From the NCBI GenBank assembly GCA_021838785.1, contig JAKCCV010000015.1, positions 29,431 to 93,430 on the forward strand: 64,000 bases of DNA, in the 5' to 3' direction. Of the stretch, positions 29,137 to 39,343 are shown one piece after another. The notes beneath the pieces were generated by a model that worked only from the letters and a program-made list of their open reading frames with translations, was not told the DNA's origin and ran no database searches. Source of the stretch: Acidobacteriota bacterium (GTDB taxonomy: Bacteria; Acidobacteriota; Terriglobia; UBA7540). The first letter of the stretch is position 1, and each line of letters starts with the position of its first letter. The position numbers were made by a program, and so were the translations under genes.

Positions 29137-29529
29137 CTACATATTGGCGGGCTGATAGAAGGCGAGGCCCTTCATGGGGTAGTGCCGGCGGTTACGAGTC
29201 CATAGCTCTACGTTGTGTATGACGACCGTGGCTGCAATCAGCGCATCCCCAAGCTCAACCCGATGACTTTTGGAGAAGATTCTCAGAAATTCTCCGGCCT
29301 TTTCGCCAATCTCAGCGTCAATAGGGATCGTAATCATAGCCTGGAAAAGGTTACGGAGGACAGCATACTCATTCGGGCGTGCGCCATGCCAAAGCTCAGC
29401 CATGCTGATTGGCGAGCACAGGACGGCCGCTTCGCCCCGGCTCAACTCGTTCCACTCCGCGACGATAGGCCGATTGCGCGCCCTGGAAACCTCGATGAGG
29501 ATATCGGAATCAACCAGGACAGCCTTCAA
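29137..29529 (-). CDS. vapC: VapC-type PIN-domain toxin
   Basis: 130 residues, the usual size. PIN-domain RNase with the acidic set expected: Asp in VLVDSDILI near the N-terminus, Glu in ISMAELWHG near 45, and Asp in ELGDALIAATVV near 95. VapC toxins cut tRNA or rRNA. It overlaps the upstream antitoxin by ATGA, so translation is coupled. All key residues are present, so the toxin is probably functional. Confidence 0.9.
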   Translation of the reverse strand: MKAVLVDSDILIEVSRARNRPIVAEWNELSRGEAAVLCSPISMAELWHGARPNEYAVLRNLFQAMITIPIDAEIGEKAGEFLRIFSKSHRVELGDALIAATVVIHNVELWTRNRRHYPMKGLAFYQPANM

Positions 29530-29780
29530 GACACGATCCTCTTTAACCGTCTTCCTCTGCGGAGCTTGCGGACATAAGTCTCAGCGCTTGGCAAGTCTTT
29601 GCGGTCCTTCCAAGTCCCGACCCAAGCTGCCATGGCCTGTGACCGGTTCGCCACTGAAGTTACATACTTCTCGCGCACTGCCTGACGAACCAGCTCGGAT
29701 ACGGATACGCCCAGTTGACGGGAACGTACCTCGAGAGATTTCCACGTTTTTTCGTCGAGATAAAGTTGGGTGCGCTTCAT
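29526..29780 (-). CDS. vapB: VapB-type ribbon-helix-helix antitoxin
   Basis: 84 residues. N-terminal ribbon-helix-helix DNA-binding part (RTQLYLDEKTWKSLEVRSRQ and SVSELVRQAVREKY), C-terminal basic tail that would wrap the VapC toxin. It lies directly before vapC with a 4-base overlap. A palindrome covers its start codon and is the likely operator for the VapBC complex. Confidence 0.88.
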   Translation of the reverse strand: MKRTQLYLDEKTWKSLEVRSRQLGVSVSELVRQAVREKYVTSVANRSQAMAAWVGTWKDRKDLPSAETYVRKLRRGRRLKRIVS

Positions 29781-29798
29781 GATGTATATTATCCATCA
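29780..29798 (-). promoter_or_regulatory. Palindromic operator of vapBC
   Basis: 19-base imperfect palindrome TGATGTATATTATCCATCA (plus-strand reading), overlapping the vapB start codon and containing a TATAAT-like sequence on the minus strand. Position and symmetry fit binding by a ribbon-helix-helix antitoxin. Confidence 0.55.
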
Positions 29799-29814
29799 CA
29801 CAGTGGAACTTTCG

Positions 29815-31095
29815 CTAGGAAGCTTTGCTGGCGACCGAAGCTCGCCGGCTTTCGTACAGCGGAAACTGTTCGGTGAGCGCTTCGACCTCGCGGCGGACGC
29901 GGGTCAGGGTCGCCTCGTCCTGCGGGTGGTGCAGCACTTCGCTGATCCATTGGCCGATGCGCCGCATCTCCGGTTCCTTCATGCCGCGCGTGGTGACGGC
30001 GGGGGTGCCCACGCGGATGCCGCTCGCTTTCATGGGAGGATTGGTGTCAAAGGGGATGGCGTTTTTATTGACGGTGATGGCTGCCTTCTCGAGCGCTTGC
30101 TCAGCCTCGCGGCCCGTTATGCCTTTGGAAAACACATCCACCAGCATCAAGTGATTGTCGGTGCCCCCGGAAACAATGCGAAAGCCTTCGCCCGCCAAGG
30201 TTTCCGAAAGCGCCTGGGCGTTCGCGACAATCTGCTTTTGATACTCGCGGAATTCGGGTTGCAGGGCTTCGTGGAAGCAGACGGCTTTTGCTGCGATGAC
30301 GTGCATCAACGGCCCGCCCTGAATGCCGGGGAACACGATTTTATCGAGGTCCTTGGCGAATCGCGCCCTGCAAAACACCGCGCCGCCGCGCGGTCCGCGC
30401 AGGGTTTTGTGGGTGGTGGTGGTGACAAAGTCGGCGTGCGGAAAGGGTGAAGGGTGCAGACCCGCCGCGATGAGTCCGGCGATATGCGCCATATCCACCA
30501 TCAGCAGCGCCCCGGATTTTTGGGCGATCCGCTCCAGCCGCGCAAAGTCAATGATGCGTGGATAGGCGCTTGCCCCCGCCACAATCAGCTTGGGCTTGTT
30601 TTCGAGCGCCAGTCGCTCGAGTTCGTCGTAGTCAATCGTTTCCGTATCCTTGCGCACGCCATAGGGAACGACCTTGTACATCTTGCCGGAAAAATTCAGC
30701 GGATGGCCGTGCGTCAAATGGCCGCCGTGCGACAGGTTCATACCGAGCAGGGTGTCGCCAGGCTGGAGGACGGTCATATAGACGGCCTGGTTCGCCTGCG
30801 CGCCCGAATGCGGCTGGACGTTCGCATGCTCGGCGCCGAACAATTTCTTGGCGCGCTCGATGGCGAGCGTTTCCGCCACATCCACAAACTCGCAGCCGCC
30901 GTAGTAGCGTTTGCCCGGCAGCCCTTCCGCGTATTTGTTGGTGAGCGGCGAGCCGAGCGCTTCCAGCACGGCTTCGCTGACAAAATTTTCGGAGGCGATC
31001 AGCTCGAGCGTGCGCGACTGCCGCTCGACCTCCTGCTCAATGGCGCGAGCAATTTCTGGATCAACCTCAGCCAGCGGGCTTTGAAAATTCCTCAT
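29815..31095 (-). CDS. glyA: Serine hydroxymethyltransferase
   Basis: 426 residues. PLP enzyme that splits serine to glycine while loading tetrahydrofolate, the main source of one-carbon units. PLP lysine K230 in [23 protein letters not shown] near 35, [11 protein letters not shown] near 92 and [13 protein letters not shown] near 355 are diagnostic. The ATG at 31095 follows GGAG at proper distance; an ATG six codons earlier lacks one. No glycine riboswitch is seen upstream. Confidence 0.96.
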   Translation of the reverse strand: MRNFQSPLAEVDPEIARAIEQEVERQSRTLELIASENFVSEAVLEALGSPLTNKYAEGLPGKRYYGGCEFVDVAETLAIERAKKLFGAEHANVQPHSGAQANQAVYMTVLQPGDTLLGMNLSHGGHLTHGHPLNFSGKMYKVVPYGVRKDTETIDYDELERLALENKPKLIVAGASAYPRIIDFARLERIAQKSGALLMVDMAHIAGLIAAGLHPSPFPHADFVTTTTHKTLRGPRGGAVFCRARFAKDLDKIVFPGIQGGPLMHVIAAKAVCFHEALQPEFREYQKQIVANAQALSETLAGEGFRIVSGGTDNHLMLVDVFSKGITGREAEQALEKAAITVNKNAIPFDTNPPMKASGIRVGTPAVTTRGMKEPEMRRIGQWISEVLHHPQDEATLTRVRREVEALTEQFPLYESRRASVASKAS

Positions 31096-31377
31096 TTTTT
31101 CTCCAGAGGGCATGATGGCCCAGAGTGTTGTTTGAACCTTTTGAGCAACGGGCGCACGAGACGCCTTCCACCATCACTCGACGGACGATTTCCAGGCTTT
31201 AAGGTCTCAATCCAATATTTAACCACAGAACCGCGCGGAACGTAATGCCGATGCTTAAACAGGCGAGCGCCGGCCTCGGGCGAGGCCAGTGACGATGGCG
31301 CTGCTGAACCCTATTGTCGCAAAGGACATTGTTCCCTGGGGGACAAGCTTTTGCGCCCGGCTTTGGCCACTCGCAAG

Positions 31378-33591
31378 CTACGTGAGCGCGAGGACCTCAT
31401 AATCCAAGACCGATGGCACGTCGAATTGGACGAGGCTCCCAGTTTGCCGAAAGGGCAAAGATCGCCCGGCTCGGAGAGCTTCGAGGCGCGAGATGCGCTT
31501 GCCAGCGGGCAAAGTGAACTCGACTTGCAGCGGACCAATCGGATAAAGCTCGCGGACATAAGCGCGGGTCATGTTGGGATTGGTGTAGTTGAGGATGTGG
31601 AGCGCGAAGCCCGGCTCCGTCTCCCACGCAAACAGTTCGAGCATTCCTTTGCCCAGCACCGAAACCGGAGGCGTATTGCCCGCCATCAGCCATCGAATGG
31701 AGTTGGCAATCAAACGGCTGAGGTCGGGATCCCCGGACCGCCAGGCGGTACGGTCCACGTCGCCGGGAAAATACACGATGCGCGACGCGCCCTCTTGCTG
31801 GAAGACCGCCGCCGGCTCCTGCGTGTTGGGGATGCGCGGATAGACCATCTCGGGCGGAAAGGCCGGATAAGCAGGCACCACGCTGGCGTAGAGCAAGTCG
31901 GGCGGAAGATGACTCACCGTCACACGGAACTCCGGCCCCGGCAGAATGGTAGTGTCGTGGAAACCGGCGAAAACGGGATGCATTCGGTCTATCCGCATAT
32001 AGCTGTTATTGGCCGGCCCGATGACCTGGCCCGCCACGCTGACCCCGAAGAGATCGCGCAGACCGAAATCTTCGCGCGGCTCGCCCCACTCGTTATAACG
32101 CGAGGTCTCGAAGGTGGCGAGCACGGAGCCGCCCGAGGCGACAAATTGCCGAATCGCTTCGCATTCATCGTCGCGGAGGTAGGCCGCGTTCGGAATCAAC
32201 AGCGCACGGTAGGGTCGGAGGGTATCGGGCGACAGGTTTTCCTGGTGGACGAAATCGAATAGAAAACGCCCTTCCAGCAGCGCGTAATACAGTCCTTGCA
32301 GATAATCCACTGGGTCAATCACCGTCCCGTTGAGCTGCCGCTCGTGCGTGCCATGGGAGCCGTAAAAGGCAATGGTGCTCTGCGGGTAAAGCACGGCCAG
32401 ATTGGCGAGCGAGCGGCGATTGCGGAAGTGCGATTCGTGGGCGGCCAGCCAGTCATAGAACCTACGGCCGGTCTTGCGCCAACGGGTGTCGAGCGGCGAG
32501 CCGCCCAGCCAGTGATACCACGGCACCATGCCACTGGCCGTTGTTTGCGCCATCCACAGAGTGGTTTCCGGAGCAGGCTTGCTGGAGTGGCGCCAATCGG
32601 GCTGGCCGGTGCAGTAGGCTCCGGTCACGTTGGTAATGGTCCGGCCGTTCATTACCGACTGCGCCACGCGCCCCTGCCCCGCGCACATCCAAAGTGGCGA
32701 ATCTGGCTGCCACCGCCCTTGATTGTCGGCATTGAACCAAGCCGCCACTTCGGCCAGGCGCTTCAAATCCTTCACCGTGCGAAACGCACCGCCCAGATTG
32801 CCGACATAGACCGAATCCGGGTTCCCCTGTTTGGCAATCTCGTCCCATAACTTCCAGATCTGCGCGATGCGGTTCATGGTGATTTCGTAAAATTTTCGGT
32901 AAGCGGCGCTGCGGGCGTCGGTGGCTTCCGGCGGAACGCTGCCGATTTGGTCGCGGTAGATTTTGAGGCAATTCGGGCAGTAACAAACCTCGAGCGGGCC
33001 GGTGCTCGGCCAACCGTTGGTAAAAAAGCCGTCCGGCGCGTAGCGCTGGTTGATTTCACGGTAAATGGCGGGCATCTGTTCGGTGAAGTAAGTGCTGAAC
33101 ATGCAGGTTTTGTAAAGCCACGGGCATTCCGAGTTGGTGCGTGGCGAGCCGTCGCGCTGGCGCTCAAACCATTCGGGATGTGCCTCGAACGCCTCTTGAT
33201 ACGCATAATTGCAATCCATGCGAGCCACCACGCGGATGTGGCGCGCGCGAGCCGCCGCGGCCATCTCACCAAACAGGTCGCGCGAGCCGAGAAACTCGCT
33301 CCGATGCTGATAGGGAACGTGGGTGGGATAGAACGCCACGATGCCACCCGCATTGAGCAGCACCGCATTCACCTTCAGGGACGCCCAATAGTCCATCCAT
33401 GCGTTCACGTCCATCGTGAGCGGGTCGGTCTCATTGAAATTGATTTGCCCGCAACGGCGCATGGTCGTGTACCAGGGCTTCAACTGCGGCGCGGCTTCTG
33501 CCTCCGCCTCCGCCGGCTTTTCACCGGCGGAGGTCGTCACGAGGGATGCCGCCGAAATAGCAATAAACTCGCGTCGCGTCATGGAAGTCAT
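31378..33591 (-). CDS. Tat-exported glycoside hydrolase with beta-galactosidase trimerisation-like domain
   Basis: 737 residues. A twin-arginine signal (MTRREFIAISAASLV) predicts folded export. The N-terminal half looks like a TIM barrel of the hypothetical glycosyl hydrolase type (GHL6-like): WMDYWASLKVNAVLLNAGG, VVARMDCNYAY and DGFFTNGWPS, with a CPNC pair near 205. The middle resembles the Rossmann-like trimerisation domain of GH42 beta-galactosidases (RALLIPNAAYLRDDECEAIRQFVASGG, in pieces). The substrate is unknown; the neighbouring rhamnosidase suggests plant polysaccharides. The catalytic acids are not certain from sequence alone. It is divergent from the GH78 gene. Confidence 0.72.
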   Translation of the reverse strand: MTSMTRREFIAISAASLVTTSAGEKPAEAEAEAAPQLKPWYTTMRRCGQINFNETDPLTMDVNAWMDYWASLKVNAVLLNAGGIVAFYPTHVPYQHRSEFLGSRDLFGEMAAAARARHIRVVARMDCNYAYQEAFEAHPEWFERQRDGSPRTNSECPWLYKTCMFSTYFTEQMPAIYREINQRYAPDGFFTNGWPSTGPLEVCYCPNCLKIYRDQIGSVPPEATDARSAAYRKFYEITMNRIAQIWKLWDEIAKQGNPDSVYVGNLGGAFRTVKDLKRLAEVAAWFNADNQGRWQPDSPLWMCAGQGRVAQSVMNGRTITNVTGAYCTGQPDWRHSSKPAPETTLWMAQTTASGMVPWYHWLGGSPLDTRWRKTGRRFYDWLAAHESHFRNRRSLANLAVLYPQSTIAFYGSHGTHERQLNGTVIDPVDYLQGLYYALLEGRFLFDFVHQENLSPDTLRPYRALLIPNAAYLRDDECEAIRQFVASGGSVLATFETSRYNEWGEPREDFGLRDLFGVSVAGQVIGPANNSYMRIDRMHPVFAGFHDTTILPGPEFRVTVSHLPPDLLYASVVPAYPAFPPEMVYPRIPNTQEPAAVFQQEGASRIVYFPGDVDRTAWRSGDPDLSRLIANSIRWLMAGNTPPVSVLGKGMLELFAWETEPGFALHILNYTNPNMTRAYVRELYPIGPLQVEFTLPAGKRISRLEALRAGRSLPFRQTGSLVQFDVPSVLDYEVLALT

Positions 33592-33959
33592 GGGAAATCT
33601 CCTTCAAAGTAGTCGCTGCCCGCCGCCGGCAGAGGCACCCGCACGGGAAAGGCATCTTAGACTTTCTGCCCAATCGGCTCAATAGGTTTCTCGGCCGGAC
33701 TTCGTTTTATGACGTAGGGTTGGCGGTGATGGAAAGGCAGGCTTTGCCAACTCGGGCTTTCCTCGCTCAACCGCCCGGACACCGTCCCTCCGCACCCCGG
33801 CAAGTTCCAGAAAAACCGTGGCGGCCGCGGAAGAGCTGTCCAGCCATTGCCCAGGGCTGGCCGGGTTGTGATAGACTTTGCCGTCACATTGAAATCAAAA
33901 CTCCACGGTCAAACGAGTTGTTGGCGTGGGGGTTACGCGAGGACAAAGGAAGGGCTCAC
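33592..33959. other. Intergenic region between two divergent hydrolase genes
   Basis: 368 bases. Reading frames here are open on the plus strand in phase with the rhamnosidase gene, but the sequence is not protein-like and the signal peptide starts at 33960. The region should carry both promoters; none is convincing by eye. Confidence 0.45.
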
Positions 33960-36668
33960 ATGGTCCATACGAAGAGATTGAGTGAAGTGCTTGGGCTGGC
34001 GTTAATTTTTGCAACTGCCTGGAGCGCGGGCCGAGCCAGCGCGGCGACCAGCGTGCCGGAGGCGCCGAAGGATTTGCGGTGTGAGTATCGGGTGAATCCG
34101 CTGGGGATTGATGTTGTGCGGCCGCGTTTCCAGTGGGTGCCGCGCGATCCCGAGCGAGGCGAAACACAAACGGCGTATCAGATTCTGGTGGCCACAAGCC
34201 GAGCGTTGCTGTCGAAAAACGACGGTGACGCTTGGGACAGCGGCAGGGTGGAATCGCCGGCCACCATCCAGGTCGCCTACGCGGGAAAGCCGCTAGCGAG
34301 CGGCCGGCGGTATTACTGGAAGGTGCGATGGTGGAACCGAGAAGGTCAACCGAGCTCTTACAGCCCAGCCGCGTGGTTTGAGATGGGCCTCCTCAAGCGG
34401 AGTGATTGGAAGGGGTCATGGATTGGCGGCTTTGGATTGTTGCGAAAAGAGTTTACACTGCCTGGCCCGGTCAAGCGGGCGCGGGCCTATGTGACCGCGC
34501 TCGGCTACTACGAATTGCACATCAACGGGAAGAAAGTGGGCCATCGCGTGCTCGATCCGGCATGGACCGTCTATCCGAAGCGCGTGCTTTACAGCACCTA
34601 TGACGTGACGCGGCTATTGAAGCCGGGCGCCAACGCCGTGGGCGCGATGCTGGGCGGCGGCTGGGCAACGATGCCGGTGGGCAAGCCGTATTACCAACAG
34701 CCAGAATTCCTCCTGCAATTGAACATTGAATTGGCGAATGGCCGTACCGTGACGGTGGAGAGCGACCGGACTTGGGAAGGCAAGGTGGGACCCATCGTGC
34801 GCGACAGCGTTTATAACGGAGAAGTGTACGACGCGCGGCGAGAAGTCCCTGGTTGGGACAGGCCGGGCCTAAAGGATAACGGTTGGAAACCCGTCGAGGT
34901 GCTGCCAGGCACCCAGGGGGCGATTTCTGCGGAGATGATGCCGCCCATTCGCGTGGTGGACAGTCTGGCGCCCAGAAAGATGACCAATCCTGAGCCGGGG
35001 GTTTACGTTTACGATTTTGGGCAAAATTTCGCCGGCTGGGCCAAGTTGCGGGTCGAAGGACCGCGCGGTGCCCGCGTCGAGATGCGCTTCAGTGAGCTGA
35101 TCTACCCGAACGGGATGATCAACCGCTCGAACTTGCGGCAAGCGAAGGCGCGAGACATCTACATCCTGCGCGGCGGCGGGCCGGAGGTTTACCAGCCGCA
35201 CTTCACCTATCATGGGTTCCGATACGTCGAGCTGACGGGCTATCCGGGGACGCCGAGTCTCGACACGCTGCGCGGCGAAGTGGTTCACACCGCGGTTGAA
35301 ACCACCGGAAGCTTTGTGGCCTCGAAGGAAATCCTGAATGACATTCAGCACCTGATTCACTGGGGACAATTGTCAAACCTAATGAGCATCCCGACCGACT
35401 GCGACCAACGCAACGAACGGCAGGGCTGGATGGGCGACGCGCAGGTTTCAGCCGAAGAGGCCATGATGAACTTCGGCATGGCGGCATTCTACACGAATTT
35501 CATCCGCGACATTCACGACGCGCAACGGCCCGACGGCTCCGTGCCCGACACTGTGCCGCACAAGTACGGCCGCTATCCGGCGGACCCGGCGTGGGGCACG
35601 GCGTATCCGCTGCTCTGCTGGTACATGTGGCAGCAATATGGCGATCGGCGGATTTTGCGTCAGAATTACGACGGTCTGAAAAAGTACGAGGCGTTTTTGG
35701 AGAGCCGCGCCCACAACAACGTGTTGAGCTACAGCTATTACGGCGATTGGGTGGCGATTAAACCCACGCCGGGCGCGCTCGTGTCGGACTTCTACTATTA
35801 TTACGACACGCAAATCTTAGCTCACGTGGCCAAGATTCTGGGCAAAACCGCCGACGCAGAAACCTACTCTCATCTGGCGGCCGAGATTAAGGCGGCTTTC
35901 AATCAGACCTTCTTCAACCCCTCCACGGGCTTTTACGCCAACGGAACGCAAACGGCTCAAGCGCTGCCGTTGTTTCTTAACATGGTCCCTCGCCACGATG
36001 TGGGCTCAGTGATGTTCCACTTGACGAATAATATCGTTTACACGCACAACACGCACGTCACGACGGGATTCATCGGTGTGAAATACCTCTTGCCGGTGCT
36101 AACACGCTATGGGCGCAACGACCTTGCCTACGACTTGGCGACTCGAACCACATATCCGAGCTGGGGATACATGGTCAAGCGCGGAGCGACAACGCTTTGG
36201 GAACTGTGGCAGGACAAAACGGGGCCTTCAATGAATTCGCACAACCATATTATGTTTGGAAGCTTGGGCGCTTGGTTCTACCGGGCCTTGGGCGGCATCC
36301 GTCAACCGCAGGACAGCGCGGCTTACCGGAAGATTCTGATTACCCCACCGGCGATGGAGGATCTGGATTGGGCGAGCGCCACCCTCCGCACGGTGCGCGG
36401 CCGGGTGAGCTCGACATGGCGCCGTTCGGCGCATGAAGTTTCCTTGCGCGTGGACGTGCCCGTAGGCAGCCAAGCTGTCATCGTGGTTCCGAAGCAACAG
36501 TCCATGACGCCACAGGAACTGACGGTGCGCGAAAGTGGCCGGATTGTTTGGCAGCAGGGTCATTACGTTCCGGGAGATCCGGGCCTTACGGGAGCCGAAG
36601 CTCGACCGGATGGCGTGGCGTTTGATGCAGGATCGGGCCATTACTCATTTCAACTGTCCACGCGCTGA
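33960..36668 (+). CDS. Alpha-L-rhamnosidase (GH78), secreted
   Basis: 902 residues from the ATG at 33960, chosen because AAGGAAGG precedes it and a signal peptide (GLALIFATAWSAGRASAA, in part) follows at once. Domain order is that of GH78: an Ig-like N-terminal domain with the PRFQW and YQILVA motifs, beta-sandwich domains, then the (alpha/alpha)6 catalytic barrel from about residue 450. The barrel has PTDCDQRNERQGWMGDAQV near 478, which holds the usual catalytic acid region, and NHIMFGSLGAWFYRALGG near 765. It removes L-rhamnose from plant glycosides or pectin side chains. Confidence 0.9.
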   Translation: MVHTKRLSEVLGLALIFATAWSAGRASAATSVPEAPKDLRCEYRVNPLGIDVVRPRFQWVPRDPERGETQTAYQILVATSRALLSKNDGDAWDSGRVESPATIQVAYAGKPLASGRRYYWKVRWWNREGQPSSYSPAAWFEMGLLKRSDWKGSWIGGFGLLRKEFTLPGPVKRARAYVTALGYYELHINGKKVGHRVLDPAWTVYPKRVLYSTYDVTRLLKPGANAVGAMLGGGWATMPVGKPYYQQPEFLLQLNIELANGRTVTVESDRTWEGKVGPIVRDSVYNGEVYDARREVPGWDRPGLKDNGWKPVEVLPGTQGAISAEMMPPIRVVDSLAPRKMTNPEPGVYVYDFGQNFAGWAKLRVEGPRGARVEMRFSELIYPNGMINRSNLRQAKARDIYILRGGGPEVYQPHFTYHGFRYVELTGYPGTPSLDTLRGEVVHTAVETTGSFVASKEILNDIQHLIHWGQLSNLMSIPTDCDQRNERQGWMGDAQVSAEEAMMNFGMAAFYTNFIRDIHDAQRPDGSVPDTVPHKYGRYPADPAWGTAYPLLCWYMWQQYGDRRILRQNYDGLKKYEAFLESRAHNNVLSYSYYGDWVAIKPTPGALVSDFYYYYDTQILAHVAKILGKTADAETYSHLAAEIKAAFNQTFFNPSTGFYANGTQTAQALPLFLNMVPRHDVGSVMFHLTNNIVYTHNTHVTTGFIGVKYLLPVLTRYGRNDLAYDLATRTTYPSWGYMVKRGATTLWELWQDKTGPSMNSHNHIMFGSLGAWFYRALGGIRQPQDSAAYRKILITPPAMEDLDWASATLRTVRGRVSSTWRRSAHEVSLRVDVPVGSQAVIVVPKQQSMTPQELTVRESGRIVWQQGHYVPGDPGLTGAEARPDGVAFDAGSGHYSFQLSTR

Positions 36669-36784
36669 AGCGACCTCGACGAGGAAGAGATCGCCCTCGC
36701 TTCCCGTAGAAGGGCAGGCTTGCATGGGGAAGAGCGAAGGGAGTTGGGGCGCTAAAAATCGGCTATGCAGCGAAAGGAGAGATT

Positions 36785-37810
36785 GTGAAGCTAGTTACTT
36801 TTGAGTTGGGAAAGCAACCGATTTTGGGCGTGGTGGAAAACCAAAGCGTCTGGAGCGTGAACGCCGTCACGGCCATGCTTCGGGCACGCAAGGTTCCGCG
36901 TGCCGTGGCGACGCAGCCGCGCTTCCAGAAGGCGGCGCGCGTCTTGCTTGAAGCCGGCTCGCCGCCGCGCGATATGATGGAGTTGCTCGAGCGCGGCGCG
37001 GCGTGGCGGAAGGCACTTGGCGTTGTGACCGGCGCGCTGGCGAAAGAACTCGACGCGGCCCACACGCACAAAGACGGTGCAAAGGCGGCGCGGCGCTCTT
37101 CACCGGCCGTGGGCCGGCGGGACGGCGAGCTAGTCACGCCGCTCGCCCGCGCTAAGCTGCTGGCCCCGATCGCGCGACCGGGCAAGATCACCTGCGTCGG
37201 CTTGAATTATGCCGACCACGCTCGCGAGCAGGGCATTGAGCCGCCGGACCGTCCGATCTTCTTCCTAAAATCGAGCAACACGATTTGCGGCCCGGGCGAC
37301 CCTATCAAGCTGCCGCCGAATTCTTCCCAAGTGGACTATGAGGCCGAGTTCGCCGTGGTCTTGGGCAAGCGGGGCCGGCGCATCCCGGAAGAGAAAGCCA
37401 TGGACTACGTGGCGGGCTACACCATTCTTCACGATGTGACGGCGCGCGACATGCAGTTCGGCGACAAGCAGTGGTTCCGCGGCAAGAGCTGCGACACGTT
37501 CGCGCCGACGGGGCCCTGGATCGTCACGCCGGACGAGGTTCCGGACATTAACAACCTGCGGATTTCGCTCGCCCTGAATGGCGAGACTTTGCAGGACTCC
37601 AACACCTCCAACCTCATCTTCAAAGTGCCCTATTTGATCAGCTACCTCTCGCAGTCGCTCACCTGGGAGCCGGGCGATTTGCTCTCGACCGGCACGCCGC
37701 CCGGGGTGGGCGTGTTTCGCAAGCCGCCGGTTTTCCTGAAAGCCGGCGACACGGTGAACGTCACGGTCGAGAGGTTGGGAACGTTGACCAATCCCGTCGT
37801 GGGGCCCTGA
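36785..37810 (+). CDS. Fumarylacetoacetate hydrolase family protein
   Basis: 341 residues from a GTG preceded by AAAGGAGAG. The C-terminal two thirds is the FAH fold with the metal-binding Glu-x-Glu in VDYEAEFAVVLGKRG (about 180-195), HDVTARDMQ near 217 and the STGTPPGVG loop near 300. Members cut or hydrate 2-oxo acids in aromatic and sugar breakdown. Next to a rhamnosidase it might act in L-rhamnose or other sugar-acid catabolism (2-keto-3-deoxy-L-rhamnonate hydrolase belongs to this family), but the sequence does not settle this. Confidence 0.85.
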   Translation: MKLVTFELGKQPILGVVENQSVWSVNAVTAMLRARKVPRAVATQPRFQKAARVLLEAGSPPRDMMELLERGAAWRKALGVVTGALAKELDAAHTHKDGAKAARRSSPAVGRRDGELVTPLARAKLLAPIARPGKITCVGLNYADHAREQGIEPPDRPIFFLKSSNTICGPGDPIKLPPNSSQVDYEAEFAVVLGKRGRRIPEEKAMDYVAGYTILHDVTARDMQFGDKQWFRGKSCDTFAPTGPWIVTPDEVPDINNLRISLALNGETLQDSNTSNLIFKVPYLISYLSQSLTWEPGDLLSTGTPPGVGVFRKPPVFLKAGDTVNVTVERLGTLTNPVVGP

Positions 37811-37941
37811 GGGTTTGCCAACGCGCCGACTGTGGAGTGGGACTTGCAGCCACACCCGGTCGAACCCACCCATCCCATCCACCCCGCTGTGTAAAACTTG
37901 CTTCGGCAGAGTAACTCCGCCGACTCACCGGTCGTCTAGCC

Positions 37942-39117
37942 TTGATGGGGCTGGCGACCGGGGTGATGCAGGGACGCACGAATAATTCCCAACGAACGAA
38001 ATATCCGTGGCGCTTGTCTCTGGCGGTGGCATGTGGGCTGGCCCTTTGGGGAACGGTGCCTTGTGCAGGTACTCATCCAACGCCGGAGTGGAATCCGACA
38101 CTCGGGCCTCCGGCGGGGGCGAAGTATGTCGGCGATGCCGTCTGCGCCGAGTGCCACGTGGCCGAGGCCAAGAATTTCTCGGCGACTCCCATGGAGCAGG
38201 CGGGCGAATGGGCGCGCGACGCCGCCATTCTTAAAGGTCACCCCAAGCTCACCTTCCGCTGGGGGCCTTACAATTATCGAATCATCCGGCAGAAAAATGA
38301 AAGCACCTATTCGGTGAGCGAGGGGAAGCGCACCATTTCCGTTCCGATTCTGTGGGCGTTCGGCCGGGGCGAAGCGGGGCAAACCTACCTTTTTCGCTAC
38401 CAGGGCGCTTATTACCAGAGCATGGTGAGTTTTTATAACGACACGCAACGGCTGGATATCACGCTGGGCGCGCCGCGCCGACTCCCGCTTAGCCTAGCGC
38501 TCGCACTGGGCGCGCGACTGACCGAGCAAGGGACGCGATTATGTATTGCCTGTCACACGACCGGGGCGCTCATCGGCGGCCAGTTTCATCCGCGGCAAGC
38601 CGTGCCCGGCGTCCACTGTGAGGCCTGCCACGGGCCCGGCGGAGCGCATCTTGCCGCGCTCCAGGCGGGCAACATCACCCAAGCCAAAAGAGCGATCTTC
38701 AACCCCGGCAAGCTGAGCGCAGGTCGGCTGGACGATTTTTGCGGGAACTGCCATCGCAGTTGGATGAAGGTTGAGTTGATGGGCGTGAGGGGCGTGCGCA
38801 ACGTACGCTTCCAGCCGTATCGGCTGGAATTGAGCCATTGCTGGAGCCCGACCGACCCGCGGATCAGTTGCCTGGCCTGCCACAATCCGCATCAACCGCT
38901 GGAGACCAGCGAGGCGTTTTATGACTCCAAGTGCCTGGCCTGCCATTTGGTGAAAGGCCAGCTACCCAACGCGCAGCATCCCGGCCGAGCCTGCCCGGTA
39001 AGCACCAGCCACTGCATCGCCTGTCACATGCCGAAATATCAGCTACCCGGCGGACACTTCGCCTTCACCGATCACGACATTCGTATCGTCAAGCCCGGCG
39101 CGCCTTATCCTGGCTAG
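37942..39117 (+). CDS. Secreted heptaheme c-type cytochrome
   Basis: 391 residues. A signal peptide (about residues 20-43) precedes KYVGDAVCAECH, a start typical of cytochrome c554-like multiheme proteins. CxxCH motifs begin at Cys68, 201, 226, 267, 310, 331 and 358, so seven hemes are expected in the periplasm. The stretch 80-195 between the first two motifs is heme-free and beta-rich. It could hand electrons to or from the heme-porin fusion encoded 0.6 kb downstream. It ends one base before the convergent small membrane gene. Confidence 0.88.
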   Translation: MMGLATGVMQGRTNNSQRTKYPWRLSLAVACGLALWGTVPCAGTHPTPEWNPTLGPPAGAKYVGDAVCAECHVAEAKNFSATPMEQAGEWARDAAILKGHPKLTFRWGPYNYRIIRQKNESTYSVSEGKRTISVPILWAFGRGEAGQTYLFRYQGAYYQSMVSFYNDTQRLDITLGAPRRLPLSLALALGARLTEQGTRLCIACHTTGALIGGQFHPRQAVPGVHCEACHGPGGAHLAALQAGNITQAKRAIFNPGKLSAGRLDDFCGNCHRSWMKVELMGVRGVRNVRFQPYRLELSHCWSPTDPRISCLACHNPHQPLETSEAFYDSKCLACHLVKGQLPNAQHPGRACPVSTSHCIACHMPKYQLPGGHFAFTDHDIRIVKPGAPYPG

Positions 39118-39118
39118 A

Positions 39119-39343
39119 CTACTTCCCCGAGGCAGGCGGCGCGGCAGAGGAACTCATCTTCCGCATTTCGGCGCTGGCTAACGCACCGAGGAACAGGGTG
39201 CCCGCCATAACGATCCCGCCTCGCGGCGTGAACGTCGTCTTCATGGCCAGCGCCGGAATCAGCCGCAGCAGAACCGCAACGATCAGGCTTAGGAACCCGA
39301 GTGCCCACGACACCGAGACCAGGAAATGGTAAACCCGTAACAT
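39119..39343 (-). CDS. Small membrane protein of unknown function
   Basis: 74 residues from an ATG after GGGGAGG. Two hydrophobic segments (about 5-27 and 40-56) with a short Ser/Ala-rich tail. No family recognised. It lies on the opposite strand between two multiheme cytochrome genes. Confidence 0.6.
   Translation of the reverse strand: MLRVYHFLVSVSWALGFLSLIVAVLLRLIPALAMKTTFTPRGGIVMAGTLFLGALASAEMRKMSSSAAPPASGK

Noticed and set aside
31096..31377. Glycine riboswitch before glyA
   Set aside because: No paired-aptamer features visible; the region looks featureless.
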